64,000 nt of DNA from the NCBI RefSeq assembly GCF_037975245.1, contig NC_092576.1:18220611-18284610 (forward strand), written 5' to 3'. Origin of the DNA: Apostichopus japonicus (taxonomy: Eukaryota > Echinodermata > Holothuroidea > Aspidochirotida > Stichopodidae). Both the position numbers and the translations under genes were made by a program. The notes under the pieces were generated by a model that saw only the letters and a program-made list of their open reading frames with translations, was not told the DNA's origin and did not search any database. Positions 1-12,652 of this stretch are shown piece after piece (position 1 is the first letter of the stretch; each line of letters starts with the position of its first letter).

Positions 1-1520
1 TATTAAAGACACCTGGGATGTTTGCAATATATGCTTGTGGGAGCTCCTTATTTCCATATAAGCCATTTCTCTATGCATCCCATGGTCAGCATGAACCAGC
101 AGCTCAAAGTTACAGTATTTTGATATCCTGTGTCGACCTTGAAATTGCAGCCCTGTACTTCTTGCAATAAAGTGGAGCATATCTGCTGTGGTGTTCTCAT
201 TCTGCATTCATGCATTCCTCAAATTGTGCCAAATTTGAGCCATCTTTTCTGACAAGAGAATGAACATAAATAAGTCCAGATAATTGTTTCATAAATTGCA
301 AGTGGAAGTCTTGACAGTGCAGTTCCCTATTTGATGTCAATACTTAGTGTACATGTTGTCCAATATTCATGTCAGTTTAGTTAATTTAGTTATCACTTTT
401 TTTCATGGAAACCGCATATGCAACAATTGAGAAAGATGCCACACTACTAAGTTTGAATATTGATCTATTATTTGGTATGTAAGTTGTACCCAGGAATTTA
501 GCATGCAATCACTTCAAGAGATTGACTGGGTATTCATGCATGGTTCAATGCCTCATCCCGCATGCAGTTCATTTACTAAAAAATTGCATGCACCCTAGAC
601 TATGTATACCGGTACATTTAGTCCCTCAACGTATCATTTGGGGTTTAAGCTCAGGACTACTCGTGTACACAGACTTTGGCATTATGACTGAGTTCATTTT
701 TAATGTTTGGTTTCAATGATGTTGAAACTTTCCACTCACGATGGCATATGTGTGCGTGTGCATTGGTAGGAGTACTGTGTTTGTGATCCTAGCTTGTAAA
801 CACAGTTTCTCATGACAGTAAGCTTTATTGGACAGATCTCATAGTTGGTACAGTATGTATGTATAGATGCATCACAAGTACAAGAAGCCTATTGTTTTTG
901 GTGAAGGTCAAAGGTAGTTTAGGTAAAAATGGTCAAATTGTGAAAACTCAATTTGAAGCATGGATAGATCTATTTATTGGTATGTCTAGGCCAGTGGTTG
1001 GGTCAACAGGGCAAACTTGTGAAAACCTTATTTAAACCATGCATCTCAAAGCAGGGTACACTAGCTTGCAGAGATATATAATGTTTAGTATCATGTTATA
1101 TCGCTACAGAAGGCTTTCAGTGGTCTTTTTAGATCCCCAACTGTCACTTTGAAAATGTTGTTTATCACAGTTCTCAATAGTTTTTTGCTGTATATTATTA
1201 AGATACAATAAGTTGTACATGCAGCCTACACATATACAGTAGCATACATGTCAGATTGACAAATTCATAAAATGAAACTTATTACATAATGGAAACCATG
1301 TGCAGTGCAGTTTGCATAATGGTGATCTATTTATACACCCAACCAGCTAGTATCGGATCATAGCAACATGATACCACATGTATGCATATAAGTGTTTTGT
1401 CACACAGTACAGTTCTAACATCATACAAGGGAGTTTTATTTGTTCCATAACAACTCTGATCATAATAGCCTGTTCGTGCAGGGAGTTGTAATGGAACAAC
1501 TCCCTGGTTTGTGCTATGGA
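1..1520. repeat. Long direct repeat, left copy
   Basis: This sequence recurs in the same orientation at 62821-64000. Many blocks are nearly identical, for example the region around GGGAGCTCCTTATTTCCATA and the final block ending CCTGGTTTGTGCTATGGA. The right copy is shorter: it lacks about 250 bases equivalent to roughly 940-1200 here, plus many small indels. No coding frame is recognised in either copy, although short ORFs exist. The left edge lies at the window edge, so the true start of the repeat is unknown. Confidence 0.9.
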
Positions 1521-3993
1521 CATGAGAACTATCTAGTGCCTGTTGAACATTAGTCTTGTGCATTTTCATGTTACTTACTAACACCAAATTACTGCACACA
1601 GATGGTCATTTTTAAAAGTATGAAAACTGAATACAATCAAGAGCTTTAATTTGGACATGATACCCAATATGAAACTACTTTAGTTGCACATACTGTATGT
1701 ATGCTGGTTTTTATCATGAATGATTTTTATAGGAGCCATGATTTATTTTTTATGAAGTAGGTCTGGATTCCCTTGGCATTATAACCTGATTGAAATTTAA
1801 CCTCTGTGATTGCACTAATATGTGAGACCATTGATCAACCTAATTAATAGCTTTTAATGATGAAGACACTGATAACAATTTCATAACTCATTAGTGTGAA
1901 CACAATGCAAGGTTCAATGAGGTACTGTTTATTTCCTTAAAATGCATAGCTGGTGATTTTTCAACATACTCTAATCCTTTCAAATATGTTACATTGAATC
2001 TTTACACTTTTCCATTGATATATCACAGACTGTGTTTTTTTGTTATGGGACTCCGTAAAACTGGATCAAACCTAGCAATTTTGGACAAGGAATTTGCTCT
2101 TTTTGCAAAAACTCCTAAGTGCTCAAGTGACTGTACAGTAGGTCACCCTGTGAAGGCATTGTGGGACTTTGAGGAATACTTTTGATCAAGCTATTACTTC
2201 AGCACTATTAACACTACCCACAGCATAACATTAATAACAACATGCCTAAATTACTTAGCCATGATTGCGTTGTTATTCTAAAATGAATACTCAATTGTTT
2301 ACCTTCAGCCATGATTCATCCCATAGGTGCAGGGAGAAAAAACTCATGTTACAGTACAAAAAATTGTTGTACACTGCTACACTGAGGCCCTGTGTGACTT
2401 AGTTCTCTGAATCAGAACCAATGACACACCACTACTACTGTACGCACAAGGCTTAGTGATGCACACTAACACATATAGAGAATATTGTGGGGATGAATAT
2501 TGTACTGAGACGGCAAACGTTTTCACATTTTTTACTTTTGTAACTCGCATATGGAATCTGTCAGGCCCTTTCTTTTACTGTAGTGTTCCGTTTGCTTGTG
2601 TATCTGTTTTTGTGGAGTTGTGACTTTCTGACTGCCTTATTTTATGTCAGAGAGATTGAGACATACCCAAAGATTTATATTTCGTGAAATGGTTCAAAAT
2701 TGCATCGCACGAATGCAAGTTCTTTCATACTCCTAAATTGACACATCTGTCGATGAGCTTACTGTAGTGAAGGCCTAAGTAAACATCCATTATCTTTGGA
2801 TGCTGTTTGCTATGCTCTGAGCCTCTAATTTCAGAAAGGTCAGGTCCCAGAGATTAGTGGTATTATATTGAGGTAATTTTGGTTATTTTTAGGGAGTAAG
2901 ATTTCCAAATGCCCCAAAACATGCACAGAAACAATTTGATCAACAAATACCTGAAATGGATTCAAACTCATGAAATATTTAACTCTGCTTGGCTGCAAAA
3001 AGTTATGGTTGCCTGCTGTATAGTTGCTAGTACTAGCTACAGTATTAGTAGGCTAGTATATAGTAATAGTAGCCTAGTACTAGTAGGCCTAGTAATATTT
3101 GGAGGTGCGTCAATTATTAAGCCTTTACTTTAAAAGATCTGGAAGATCACCAGGCTGCAAAATGTGTAGGTTGACCAGTCTGTTACAAGTATATACTTTA
3201 ATTTATTTATCACATTTATATTCCGAGTATCAGCAAAGGCAGTAGCAGGCAGCTGTGATTTACCATAGCCAGTAATACTGATAGGTCCAATTTAGGGCTA
3301 ACGTTAGGCATAGGCTAGTCTACTCTAACTCTAACCATGGTCTTAATTTATTTGTGTTCAGCATGAAGGTATTTACTCTAAATGTTATTAATATATCCGG
3401 AACACTTTTAAGGAATTTACTGACAATGCATATACTGCAACAAAGTCCAAAAGCCAACTTCAAATGGGCAACGTTTACGGTAACCTGCGGCACTTTCCTT
3501 TGTAGACTACATGGCTAGGCCACATAAAGTAACGTTGAATGTAGGCTATTGGGATAGCAACGATACGATCCGATCGACTGCCCTGCCACCGAACACAGAA
3601 AGAACTGCTTATGTGTGGGGGCGTTGTTTCGTTACGTGTAAATTTGCCAGTTAAAATAGAAACTCTTATTTTCTTAAATATCCCAAATTTATGGAAGAAA
3701 AGGTACAATTACGAAGATTTCAGTGTAATTAGAGGAACCTTTAAGTTTCGGAATTATATATAGCCGCATTTGGTCAAAATCGAGGTGTAAAGTTGGGATC
3801 AACATATATACCATGTTCGTAATTCTGTTATATACCCTTCGGAATTACCTCCACTTTTGAGGGGAAATTTTACCCTTTAAATGAACGATTTTTGTTTTTG
3901 TAACTTCGGAATTGAAAAGTTTATGAGGTTTTCTCTTAACTCGAAATAATCATTCCTCAAAGGAAGTGAAATTGATTGAACAAGAAGACCCTA
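1521..3993. other. Intergenic stretch without recognisable gene
   Basis: AT-rich sequence with short ORFs only and no family motifs. A local run rich in CTAG and TAGTA words lies at about 3020-3100. Nothing else was recognised. Confidence 0.5.
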
Positions 3994-4046
3994 GACTTAG
4001 GTTTACCTGGTGTCAGGTAAACCTATCCCCGAGGTAAACCTAAGTC
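3994..4046. repeat. Short perfect inverted repeat with a third arm
   Basis: GACTTAGGTTTACCT at 3994-4008 is matched perfectly by its reverse complement at 4032-4046. The 23-base spacer contains another AGGTAAACCT at about 4015-4024, which can also pair with the left arm. It lies just before an (AT)n tract and a SINE-bearing repeat, so it may be a mobile-element end. Confidence 0.8.
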
Positions 4047-4081
4047 CCAGCTATCATGCGTTGAAGTAAACAAATATACCA

Positions 4082-4084
<3 letters not shown>

Positions 4085-4178
<94 letters not shown>

Positions 4179-4179
4179 C
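4085..4179. repeat. (AT)n microsatellite
   Basis: About 95 bases of alternating TA with two interruptions (GTA near 4120 and TAC near 4154). It runs straight into the conserved block ACACGTGTTTCTTATAG that follows another (AT)n at 33951. Confidence 0.97.
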
Positions 4180-4563
4180 ACGTGTTTCTTATAGAATACT
4201 GTAATAGAGCTAAAATATAATCGCAATTCTCTTTCGAGATCCGGCTTTAGGAATCACAAATGACTTCGGGTTGGTTAGCATCATGTTTGATCTCTAGAGT
4301 AAGGCAAAATATGTCACCAAAAACAGCACTAGTATTGTTCGATACAGGTGACAAACGCCAACATTGGCATTACGACTTTCCTTACCGGTTTCGAACCTCT
4401 GGACATACAATCAGCGTCCATAGCCTAGTAGTTAGGATGTCGGCGTTCAGAGCGGAAGGCCCGTGGTTTGAATCCCGGTGGAGGCTGAAAGTTTTTTCAC
4501 TGTTCTTGATTTCCAACTCATTACGATTTTCATTTATATATATATATATATATATATATATGT
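4180..4563 (+). mobile_element. tRNA-derived SINE-bearing repeat, copy A
   Basis: The block from about 4232 recurs at 17753-18062, and its second half recurs at 17517-17690. It contains a tRNA-like unit at 4412-4486, about 75 nt, with an A-box-like TAGCCTAGTAGTTAGG, a B-box-like GGTTTGAATCC, and ends that can pair as an acceptor stem (AGCGTCC with GGAGGCT, six of seven pairs). The tail ends in (AT)n. The 5' part at 4180-4231 also occurs at 33951-34003. This fits a Pol III-derived SINE; the exact family is not identified. Confidence 0.75.
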
Positions 4564-4835
4564 TATGAATATATGTGTTACACACCTCCCCCAACCCTCC
4601 CCAACACAAAAAGAGCTGTCTTTCCTTTATAACAAATCTATTATCCCCCGCAACACCTCTCAGGAGGTCGATCAGGGGCTAAACTTCTTTATTACTATTA
4701 CACACGTGAAATGGAATGTTCCGCTGCACTTTTGTGGTTCAGTCGAATTGGTTCCACACGAACAAACCAAGTCGCGTAGGCTATCAGTTTCCTGATTAAA
4801 ACTGAAGACAAAGTACCAGTTTATAAACCACTGCC

Positions 4836-4863
4836 ATGGCTCTAGCAAGGGGACCATATTCGC
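4836..4863 (+). CDS. Kinase gene, candidate first coding exon (E1)
   Basis: Encodes MALARGPYS plus one base. The ATG sits in a strong context (CTGCCATGG), the exon ends at a consensus donor GTAAGT, and its single leftover base exactly fits the phase needed by the exon at 8685. The choice is inference: the exon is only 28 nt and lies 3.8 kb upstream of the first certain exon. Confidence 0.45.
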
Positions 4864-6088
4864 GTAAGTTTGGTTGTTACTGAAGTAAAATAATTTAGTA
4901 GTTTTTCGCACTAACTTAAATATTCTGACCATTAATACCTATGGCTTACTTGAGAAGTACTCAGTTGATCTTGACAATTTTGTCTTTTTTCTTTGTCAAC
5001 GACTTTTGATATGTCCATTTTGAATTATGAAACATTTTGCAACATGTTAATATTACCTAAGCTGCTAATTTTAAGCCTCCTTCCAAATGGTAGAATTATA
5101 TTGTGGTGAGCGGTACAATTTACAACGTTCTTATATTGCATATTGGTTTGAAAATATGTCCTCTGTTAATTAACATAAATAATGTGTTATCTAGTGATGA
5201 CCTCTGCATGTGTTCAGAAAATAGAAACGATACATGTAAATTACAAATTATTGGCTGCTGACTGATCAGAGGAGATTTTACCAGATTCAGTTTAAAAACT
5301 TATCTTGAATTACTAGTTATTAGCAACATATCTTAGACATTAAATAACAAATCATTTAAGTACTTTTATTTTTTATTTTCTCAGTCGACTTGCTTCTTCT
5401 TTTGACTCTCTTGCCCCCTCCTCACTTAACATTGAATAACTTTCCCTCAAATCATTCATTAAACATATTCATAATATACATATTCATTGTGATATGTGAT
5501 ATATATTTGTGTTCTTATACATGTTATGTCCTCTACTTATGAATATGTAATTGTTAAATATGCTCTATTAATATCGTGTCATGTTGCTGCACTAACACTG
5601 TTTTGTTAGATAAGACAGCTTGCTGGTATATTAGAAATGTATGCAGTTTAGATATAACATGAATTCTTAGCTAGACTTGATTAGTTGATGTATTACAAAC
5701 CAAGGTCGCATCCTTCCCCGTCGTCAAAACTTCAGCGCCTGGATATAGAATGGTCGATTGTTTGTTACCAAACAAGTCGCCACGTTTGCAAAAGAAAGCA
5801 ACAATTTGCATCGACTTGCATCGATGCCCTTAACTATACCAACTAAGACCCTCCTCCGCCTCACCAAGACAGAGTTCAATTAAGGTTTACCATTTCAAAA
5901 CTATATGGGTTTCATCAAAAGTTTTTAAAAGTTTTCCGACGGAGATCAATTTACTTATACTTTTAACACCAGTGTAACAGTAAACATATATGTATTTCGA
6001 TTCTAAGGGATTAGGGTCTTGGCGACCTAGACTCCTGTTTGTAGGACCGTAGATATAGAGCACAGTAAAGTGCTGCACAGTCAACACA

Positions 6089-6277
6089 ATGAAGACTGAG
6101 ACCCCAGTTGGAGAACATTTTAACCTTCTCAATCATACCATGAATGACATGTCCCTACAGGTGATTGAATCCTTAGTTGACCGTCTTGACCTAGTACGAA
6201 TCAGCAGAGAGAGGCTGTGGATACAACGCCTTTGCACCATTCCTCATGGGCTCAACATTCTGGAAGGACATGACTAA
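6089..6277 (+). pseudogene. Penelope-like element, C-terminal GIY-YIG endonuclease fragment
   Basis: The frame reads TPVGEHFNL, then NHTMNDM, VIES, ERLWIQRL and PHGLNI. That order matches the C-terminal half of the GIY-YIG endonuclease in Penelope-like retroelements (HFN, GH..-DM, E.-W-I..L, P-GLN). The N-terminal GIY-YIG strands and the reverse transcriptase are absent upstream, so this is a 5'-truncated or decayed copy. It lies in an intron, in the same direction as the kinase gene. The family assignment comes from remembered motif order, not a search. Confidence 0.65.
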
Positions 6278-6600
6278 CTGGTTTTGTTCCCCTCTCCTTT
6301 CCCCTTGCTCCCCCTCCATCATTCTTCTTATCATAGCTCTCTTCCACCCTTTTTTCTCCACACTCTTCTGTCTTTATCCTTCTACGGATTATTCCATACC
6401 CCCTTCCCTTAATCCGTTCATTGTCCCTCCACTGTTTATGTCCTACCTCTCCTCTACCCCTGTTGGTTTTTTTCTTCTCTCCATCCCTTGTCTAGTAATC
6501 ACCTTACATATATCTCTTTGTGTTTCCCCATGCTCATTGACTTGTCTGTATTCTGTGCGTGTATTCGTCCCTTCTGTTACCGTTACCTGTCATTTAGCCC

Positions 6601-6627
6601 CCGAAGAAGATCCTACTAGGATCGAAA
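6601..6627 (+). ncRNA. Hammerhead-like core, degenerate
   Basis: CCGAAGA is followed by a perfect 5-bp stem (GATCC, loop TACTA, GGATC) and then GAAA, about 330 bases after the GIY-YIG fragment. The canonical core is CUGANGA - stem II - GAAA, so only the second base departs. Penelope-like elements are known to carry hammerhead motifs in their terminal repeats. Stems I and III were not resolved. Confidence 0.45.
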
Positions 6628-8684
6628 CGTCAGGCCAACTTACTTATACACACAGTAAAGTTAAATAAGTTTTGTTTGAAACTGACATAAGAAAGGTATC
6701 AACGTCAAAAAGCTGTGTGTATTGAAGATTATATATATTTATGTAATGTCTAGTTATAATTTCTGTTTTGTTTTCTTTCTTTCTTTGTTCTTGGGTTTAG
6801 GGGAGGTGGTTGTATCAAGTGACCTGTTAGTGTGTGATTTTGTTACTGAAAATCGGACTGTGCTTGCCTACGTTATTCTAATTTAAAAAAATCCAAATAC
6901 GTTGGGACTTTCTGTTATGACTATTTATAGCTAGTAGGTGATAAACAGGGCACGAAGTAAACAAGCTAACAGTCACTATTCTTTGTTTGTATTCATTTAA
7001 TGAACCGAAGCTGAACTTACGCCTACTTGATTCAATTGCGATTGCAAACGTTAGTAAACTCTTCAACACGAAAGCTCAATTCATTTTGTCCTTATTGTAT
7101 ATTATGTAGATTTTTTTTAGCTTTCTTTGTGTGTGTTTCAACCTTAAAAAAAGGGTAAGGGGTCTGGAGGCTTGCGCTTACTGAAGTATGATAATGGGTT
7201 CCAGTTGCTATTTTGAAGTTGATAAGCTATGGTTTATGTTTTCTTTGATTAATCTTTGCACAAATGATTTGTTTTTTTATGAGTCTTCGACCTCCCAATG
7301 GGAGGTTGCAAAGAGCAAGGTAAACTGAAACGAGTTGTAAGCGGGGTGCGATAAATCAATTAGAAGCCAAACAATTCAGATTTTGAAAGTTAAAAATTCT
7401 ACGTAAATTTATGTTTCTATTCAATATTTTAGAGAATGTCTTGTGTGGCATATGTCCCGTTCAGAGCAGGTACATAGGACAAAGGCTTTGTAGTTAATCG
7501 ATAAACAATCTTTATCCTCTACCTCGTCCTTTATTCATATCCCTTTACCTCACTTGACGTATAACCGTCATGATTATGTGGTTACAGTATCGATGTAGGG
7601 GGGACAAGTGTTGAGGGTTGAGCAAGTTGATTGCTTCTCGCAAACTATTTGACTTTCTAAACGATACTGGTATATACTCGCAATGATACGAACGAAAAGC
7701 TGTTTTATCACACTTGTTCAGTGCAGTGCTCCGTTCTAAGGTATGGAAGGATCCATTGCTTCTACTAACATCTACTAACACAACTCATTCTGCAACTTGA
7801 CCGACTAGTGCAGTATAGAGGACTGCATCTGAATTGACCCCTTCCCTCTGTCCCTCCCACTAACTCCGGTTTACATAACTGACAATATATGCAGAATGAT
7901 ACATGTGCTGCAATGTGCCTATTCCCTTACACTTCATAAAGTTTCATAGATGCCACTAACCATTATCATGATCAAAATTGCAACTTTTGTCATACGAAAC
8001 AGTATTTAACAATCATCAAGTCAACCAGGAATATGCTTACATTCCATCAAGAGCTTAAACTTTTTGTCTTATGATAGTTATTTATAGATAGTTATATATA
8101 TATGTATATGATAGTTATTTCTAAGACAGAATGCAACGGAATGACATATCGTGACATGTTGACAAATTTTACTGTCCTTCAAGTAGTCAAATCTCTAACT
8201 GGGACTTGGATGAAACGTCGAGGGAGTTTTGGGTGCTACTAAAATACACTTCTTTCACAGAAAAGCGTGATTAACAAAAAAAACATTTTTTTTTGCGCAG
8301 TCATTCTAATGAAAAAGGTTGTAACACTGATGTGCTTCGTCACACATCCAAAATGTATTATTTAAACAGCGGTTGTATAACTCTAATGCCACTGTTTACT
8401 CTGGTTACAAATATCGATCCAAATCTTCTGAATTCCATTGAACCGTAAAGGTTAAGGGAATCGGGGCATTATCAGTACCTTACAATAAAAGAACACTCTT
8501 TTATGTCTTAGTCTTTGCAACGTTTGTGGAACTTCCCGATGCAAATGCAATATCTCTGTTTGAAATTTTGAGTAATAACAGAGACGCCGTAACAAAAGCT
8601 GACTTTCCTTTTAATAGGTAAATGAAATTGAATCGTTTCTTAATTGCCTTTTGCGAAAATGAAATCTAACTTTATTTGTTTCAG

Positions 8685-8785
8685 AATCTATCCACGGCTA
8701 CCGGAAAATAAAAAAAATTGGAAAAGGTGGATTTGGAACAGTCTACCTTGTAACTAAAGGCGGTCAACGTTACGCGTTGAAAGAG
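8685..8785 (+). CDS. Kinase gene exon E2 (glycine loop and catalytic Lys)
   Basis: Acceptor TTTCAG and donor GTAAAC. The frame reads GYRKIKK, IGKGGFGTVYLV and RYALKE: the nucleotide-binding loop GxGxFGxV followed by the VAIK-type lysine. The exon starts with two bases completing a split codon and ends on a codon boundary. This exon establishes the kinase identity. Confidence 0.9.
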
Positions 8786-9562
8786 GTAAACTCTTTTAAG
8801 GTTTACCACCTCTTCCCCTTCCATTTCCGTCTAACTGATGGAATAGGGATATAAGCCAGTTAAGAGGGCATTTAGTATTAAATAAATGAATGGGTTCACC
8901 TTAAAGTATAACAATAATTAAATTCAAGCATTAAAGAAATATACGATTTTATTCATAAGTGTTCTCAGTGGTTTCCTGTTTATAAAGCTGAAAAATAAAA
9001 TTTTTCCGATGCTCTAGAATACTACTAAACATATCGTTTAAAAATAAGCACTTCGGGAAAAGCGTTATGATGATCACGTGATCCATTTCGACACGTGACG
9101 TCATTATCATGAAAACATGCACAGAGCTCTGTTAACTGTACTGAGATAAGGTTAGAGTTAACATGTAACAATTTGAATGTAGCACCGTAACTAGACTCTA
9201 AAGGGACAAAACACTTTTATCAACTTTAAAACTTAAACGCAAACGTCCTAAATTTAACGGAATAACAGCTATGCGGACATGAACATCACTTGTCTCTCAG
9301 TAATGAGCAGTGCACACTCTGAAGCTCATCACAGTGACGTCATTACTGTCCTAAATGCTGTTCAAGGTCGTTGCAGGGTTTGCAAGTACCCACAAGTGTT
9401 ACCTAAGTAAAAAAAAAACAATAAATTTTACATTGACAAAATAACATCCATAGGCCTAATTTAATTTATTTATATCCCTAAGATGATGAAGATATATTTC
9501 CTCGTTCCTGGTTTCTGACGTAATACAATTTTAATATTTTCAATTTCGATGATGCTTCCTAG

Positions 9563-9592
9563 ATCGTGCAAGAGGCAGAATCAGAGAAAGAA
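9563..9592 (+). CDS. Kinase gene exon E3
   Basis: A 30-nt exon (CTAG acceptor, GTAAGA donor) reading IVQEAESEKE. It is phase 0 at both ends and joins ALKE to EVQILKNL, forming the start of helix alpha-C. The last Glu is the likely salt-bridge residue. Confidence 0.75.
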
Positions 9593-9610
9593 GTAAGAAA
9601 TTTAATCTTT

Positions 9611-9695
9611 TTATTATAAGTATTAGTAGTATTAGTTGTTGTATTAGTATTAGTAGTATTAGTAGTAGTAGTAGTAGTAGCTGTACTAGTAATAT
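9611..9695. repeat. (TAG/TAT)n trinucleotide-rich tract in intron
   Basis: Imperfect runs of TAGTAT and then TAG repeats, with a pure (TAG)n core at about 9660-9682. Confidence 0.85.
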
Positions 9696-10003
9696 TCCAC
9701 TTCTGTTGAATAAACTAATATCTAACTTGCATTACAGGCTGTGATTATTTCCTGAACCACGTTATAAGAAATGCTAAATGTTTTCCTCAGGGCTCGACTA
9801 ATCGCTATGTAGGAATTAATAGGCTTGATAAACAATCCAAACAGTAGACTATTTTTTCTTTACTTCAGTTGAATGTACAGGGTCATTGGGAAAGTATTTC
9901 GTAAATGTAATTCCAAGATGCAATATTTTTTCTCAACTGCTTGGTCATTTTACCATCTCTAAATATAAAAAAAAACTGTAACTGTCTTTATCGCTATCTT
10001 CAG

Positions 10004-10067
10004 GTTCAGATTCTGAAGAATTTGAAGCATGTCAACATAGTGTCCTACATAGAATCCTTCCCAGGCG
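10004..10067 (+). CDS. Kinase gene exon E4
   Basis: Acceptor CTTCAG, donor GTGAGT. It reads VQILKNLKHVNIVSY then ESFPG, the end of alpha-C and beta-4 typical of NEK kinases (LKHxNIVxYxESF). One base remains for the next exon. Confidence 0.9.
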
Positions 10068-10528
10068 GTGAGTTTTTATCGACAAAGCTAACATTATTTT
10101 CACTGAAAAATATATCACAAAACAAAGCTATCTCTGAATTTATCTATTTATTAGTCAATTATCTCTTAATTAGCCTCTACATTCTACATTCATCGATGCA
10201 ATTACATGTAGGAATCTGGAAAACTGACGCTGACATGCACAATAAATCAGGATATTAACACATGTCACTCTGTCCATGTCACTCCCCTGTCTATATACCA
10301 AATGTGAAGTAAGTGTTATATGGCAACAAACTTATCTAAGAGCTTTAGCATCGTCAGTCTGTGAATCAGTACATTATATGGTTTCTGTTCCAGAGTAGTT
10401 GATGTTGTGAAACTTTACACCATGATTACAATCAACTTTTTTTAGTCTTAAAATACCAAACTTACAACAAATAAAGTAAAACTTCAGACGTATCATATGT
10501 CAATGTAATTCTTTTGTCCATCATGTAG

Positions 10529-10570
10529 GGTTGAACAAGCTGTACATTGTGATGGAATACTGCGAAATGG
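10529..10570 (+). CDS. Kinase gene exon E5 (hinge)
   Basis: Acceptor ATGTAG, donor GTACGT. It reads LNKLYIVMEYCEM, which is beta-5 and the hinge. Phase 1 in and phase 1 out match E4 and E6. Confidence 0.88.
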
Positions 10571-11290
10571 GTACGTTTTTTTTTTCTTCTAAATTATCTG
10601 TGTTCCAGAAGAATGGTTTTAAACTATTATATTATTAGTTTGGAAAATTACATTGGAAATCCAAATTGCCTTGTATGTCTTTTATTTGCCTTTTAAGGTG
10701 GGCTATTAAGGTCCCAAGTCCCCTTTTAAGGTCCCCTAAATTGCCTTTTAAGGTCCCGGTGTTCGAGTCACTCCTAGATTAATGTATGTCATCCAATACA
10801 GAGTTGTTGACAATTAACAATTCATAATCATGGACGTTAAATATGAATGTGAGAGACTGACTTCGGTCAGCTTGCGGCTTTGATAAGCCAATTAGGCTTC
10901 TTCGCGAGTTCCTGCTTACAGGAGGATCTAATATACATACATATACATATACATACATGCGAATAAAGCTCAAATATTGCATAACAGTAATCAAGATATA
11001 TGTCATGAATTAAGAACTTTTAACTTCTACTGACAAAAGCTGTAGTCTTTAATCATAACAACATATCAATCATGTACGCATTTTAGTTCTGCTTATATTG
11101 ATTCTATTAAAAAGCAGTTGACATTTTTTAGTGTTGAGGTACACGCGCATATTAGCATGTGAAATTAAAACAAACAATACACACAATCAATCTCTTGAGT
11201 ATAAAGATACTCTCTTTATGTTGTTATCTCAAATTGGACATAATGATCTACTATGCTACAATATAATTTCAAAGGTATTTATTATTACAG
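10571..11290 (+). other. Intron with short repeats
   Basis: At 10690-10765 the words CCTTTTAAGGTCCC and TTAAGGTCCC repeat several times and end in a B-box-like GTGTTCGAGTCACTCC. A GC-richer block at 10850-10935 (GCGGCTTTGATAAGCC and nearby) looks like a repeat fragment of unidentified family. Confidence 0.35.
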
Positions 11291-11430
11291 GAAATCTTCG
11301 TGAGCTGATAATTTCTAAGGACCCAATTGGGGTCGAAGAAAGATTTATAGTAGGTATAATGACACAGGTATGCCGCGGCATGAAGTATATTCACAGGAAG
11401 AAGGTGATACACAGGGACATTAAACCCCCG
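11291..11430 (+). CDS. Kinase gene exon E6 (HRD catalytic loop)
   Basis: Acceptor TTACAG, donor GTGAGT. It reads NLRELI, then the alpha-E helix (MTQVCRGMKYIH), then VIHRDIKPP. HRD Asp and the following Lys are present. The exon ends on a codon boundary and the catalytic Asn opens the next exon. Confidence 0.92.
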
Positions 11431-12587
11431 GTGAGTTGACATCTGACTGATGAAAAGAATTGAGTCCGGTCTGTTAACAGATGTGACTTTTACCATGAAT
11501 TATTATATTAATGCAAGACACATACTTAAAGTAGAACAATAATGACAGATAAATGGCTTTAATTTTTACACAAAGTGGTTTCGGCTTCAAGATCAATCTT
11601 GCTAGGTTAACTAAGCAGTGGTGCGGTTGTGACAATGTGTGTGCGATACCGTATGTATAATAGGCAACTGACACGATGTTTGCACTCGAGCTTACACACA
11701 TTAAAAGACCGTTGGCAAGTCTCACTCAGTGATTTTAATATCCTCTCTACCTCTACGACGTTTGCCTTTAACTTCAAAATTCGACGTGAGCTTATTGTCC
11801 CTTTTCCGGCTAGTTACCATGCTACATTTGACTATATCGCAGAACAGTGTTGTACAGTAAACAGAACTTGATGGATGATATGATCATTATGACGTATCAG
11901 GTAGATGTGGATCACGTTATCATGATAAAGCTTTTCGCGAAAAGCTAATTTTTCAAGAAACAATATCTTAACATTTACAACATTTCTCGCCATCAAGTTG
12001 ATTTTATTTTCCAGTTAAGTAAACCCGAAACCATTTAGAACATTTATGAAACAAATAGTATATTTTCTTCATTGCTTTATGCCATTATTGTTTCACTTTA
12101 AAGAAACATAACCTTTTCAATGACCCACAGGGTGTAGTTACAACTTGGTTTCTGCTATCGGCTAACCATTGTCTGTGTTAAAGTACAGCAGAGAGCTGTG
12201 TATATGAAGTTATGATTTGATAAAAATGTTTCTACAAATTGGTATAGAACCTCTGTTAATTAGTACCAGTGAGCTGATTAGTTATTTCATGTCCCACGTG
12301 ATATGATTAATAGAACCGTTGATAACAGCTTACTAACGACACCCTTGTCAACAGGTTTGTAATCTCTCATAGAAAATTAACAGAACGCGACAGTACATAG
12401 AATATCTCAGACGTATTACTAGTTACTAAAGTCAAAGGCAATTAAATACATTCAAACATAGTGAGTCAAGTTGCATGTATGGTTATGTAATTACGTTTGC
12501 ATATAGTTGATTATTGAAATGCCAACTGTTGAAATGAAATTTTCCACCCCTTGGAGTGTATAATTATTTCATTTTGTGTCCCTTCAG
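11431..12587 (+). other. Intron, no feature recognised
   Basis: Short ORFs on both strands with no recognisable motif. Confidence 0.4.
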
Positions 12588-12652
12588 AATGTACTTGCAA
12601 CAAGCAGAGGAGACTTTAAGGTTGGTGATTTCGGACTGTCCAAGGTTTTACA
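12588..12652 (+). CDS. Kinase gene exon E7 (DFG)
   Basis: Acceptor CTTCAG, donor GTAAGT. It reads NVLATSRGDFKVGDFGLSKVL, giving the catalytic-loop Asn and the metal-binding DFG. Two bases carry into E8. Confidence 0.92.

Larger units (their letters stand above)
4864..8684 (+). other. Probable first intron
   Basis: No kinase exon was recognised here. It carries the Penelope-like fragment at 6089-6660 and a pyrimidine-rich stretch at 6280-6600. A GATGAAACGTCGAGG block at about 8209-8223 resembles the end of the hammerhead-like unit of the Penelope-like copies. Confidence 0.4.

Noticed and set aside
6246-6668. 140-codon Ser/Pro/Leu-rich open frame
   Set aside because: Arises from a pyrimidine-rich tract in the 3' part of the Penelope-like fragment; no domain seen.
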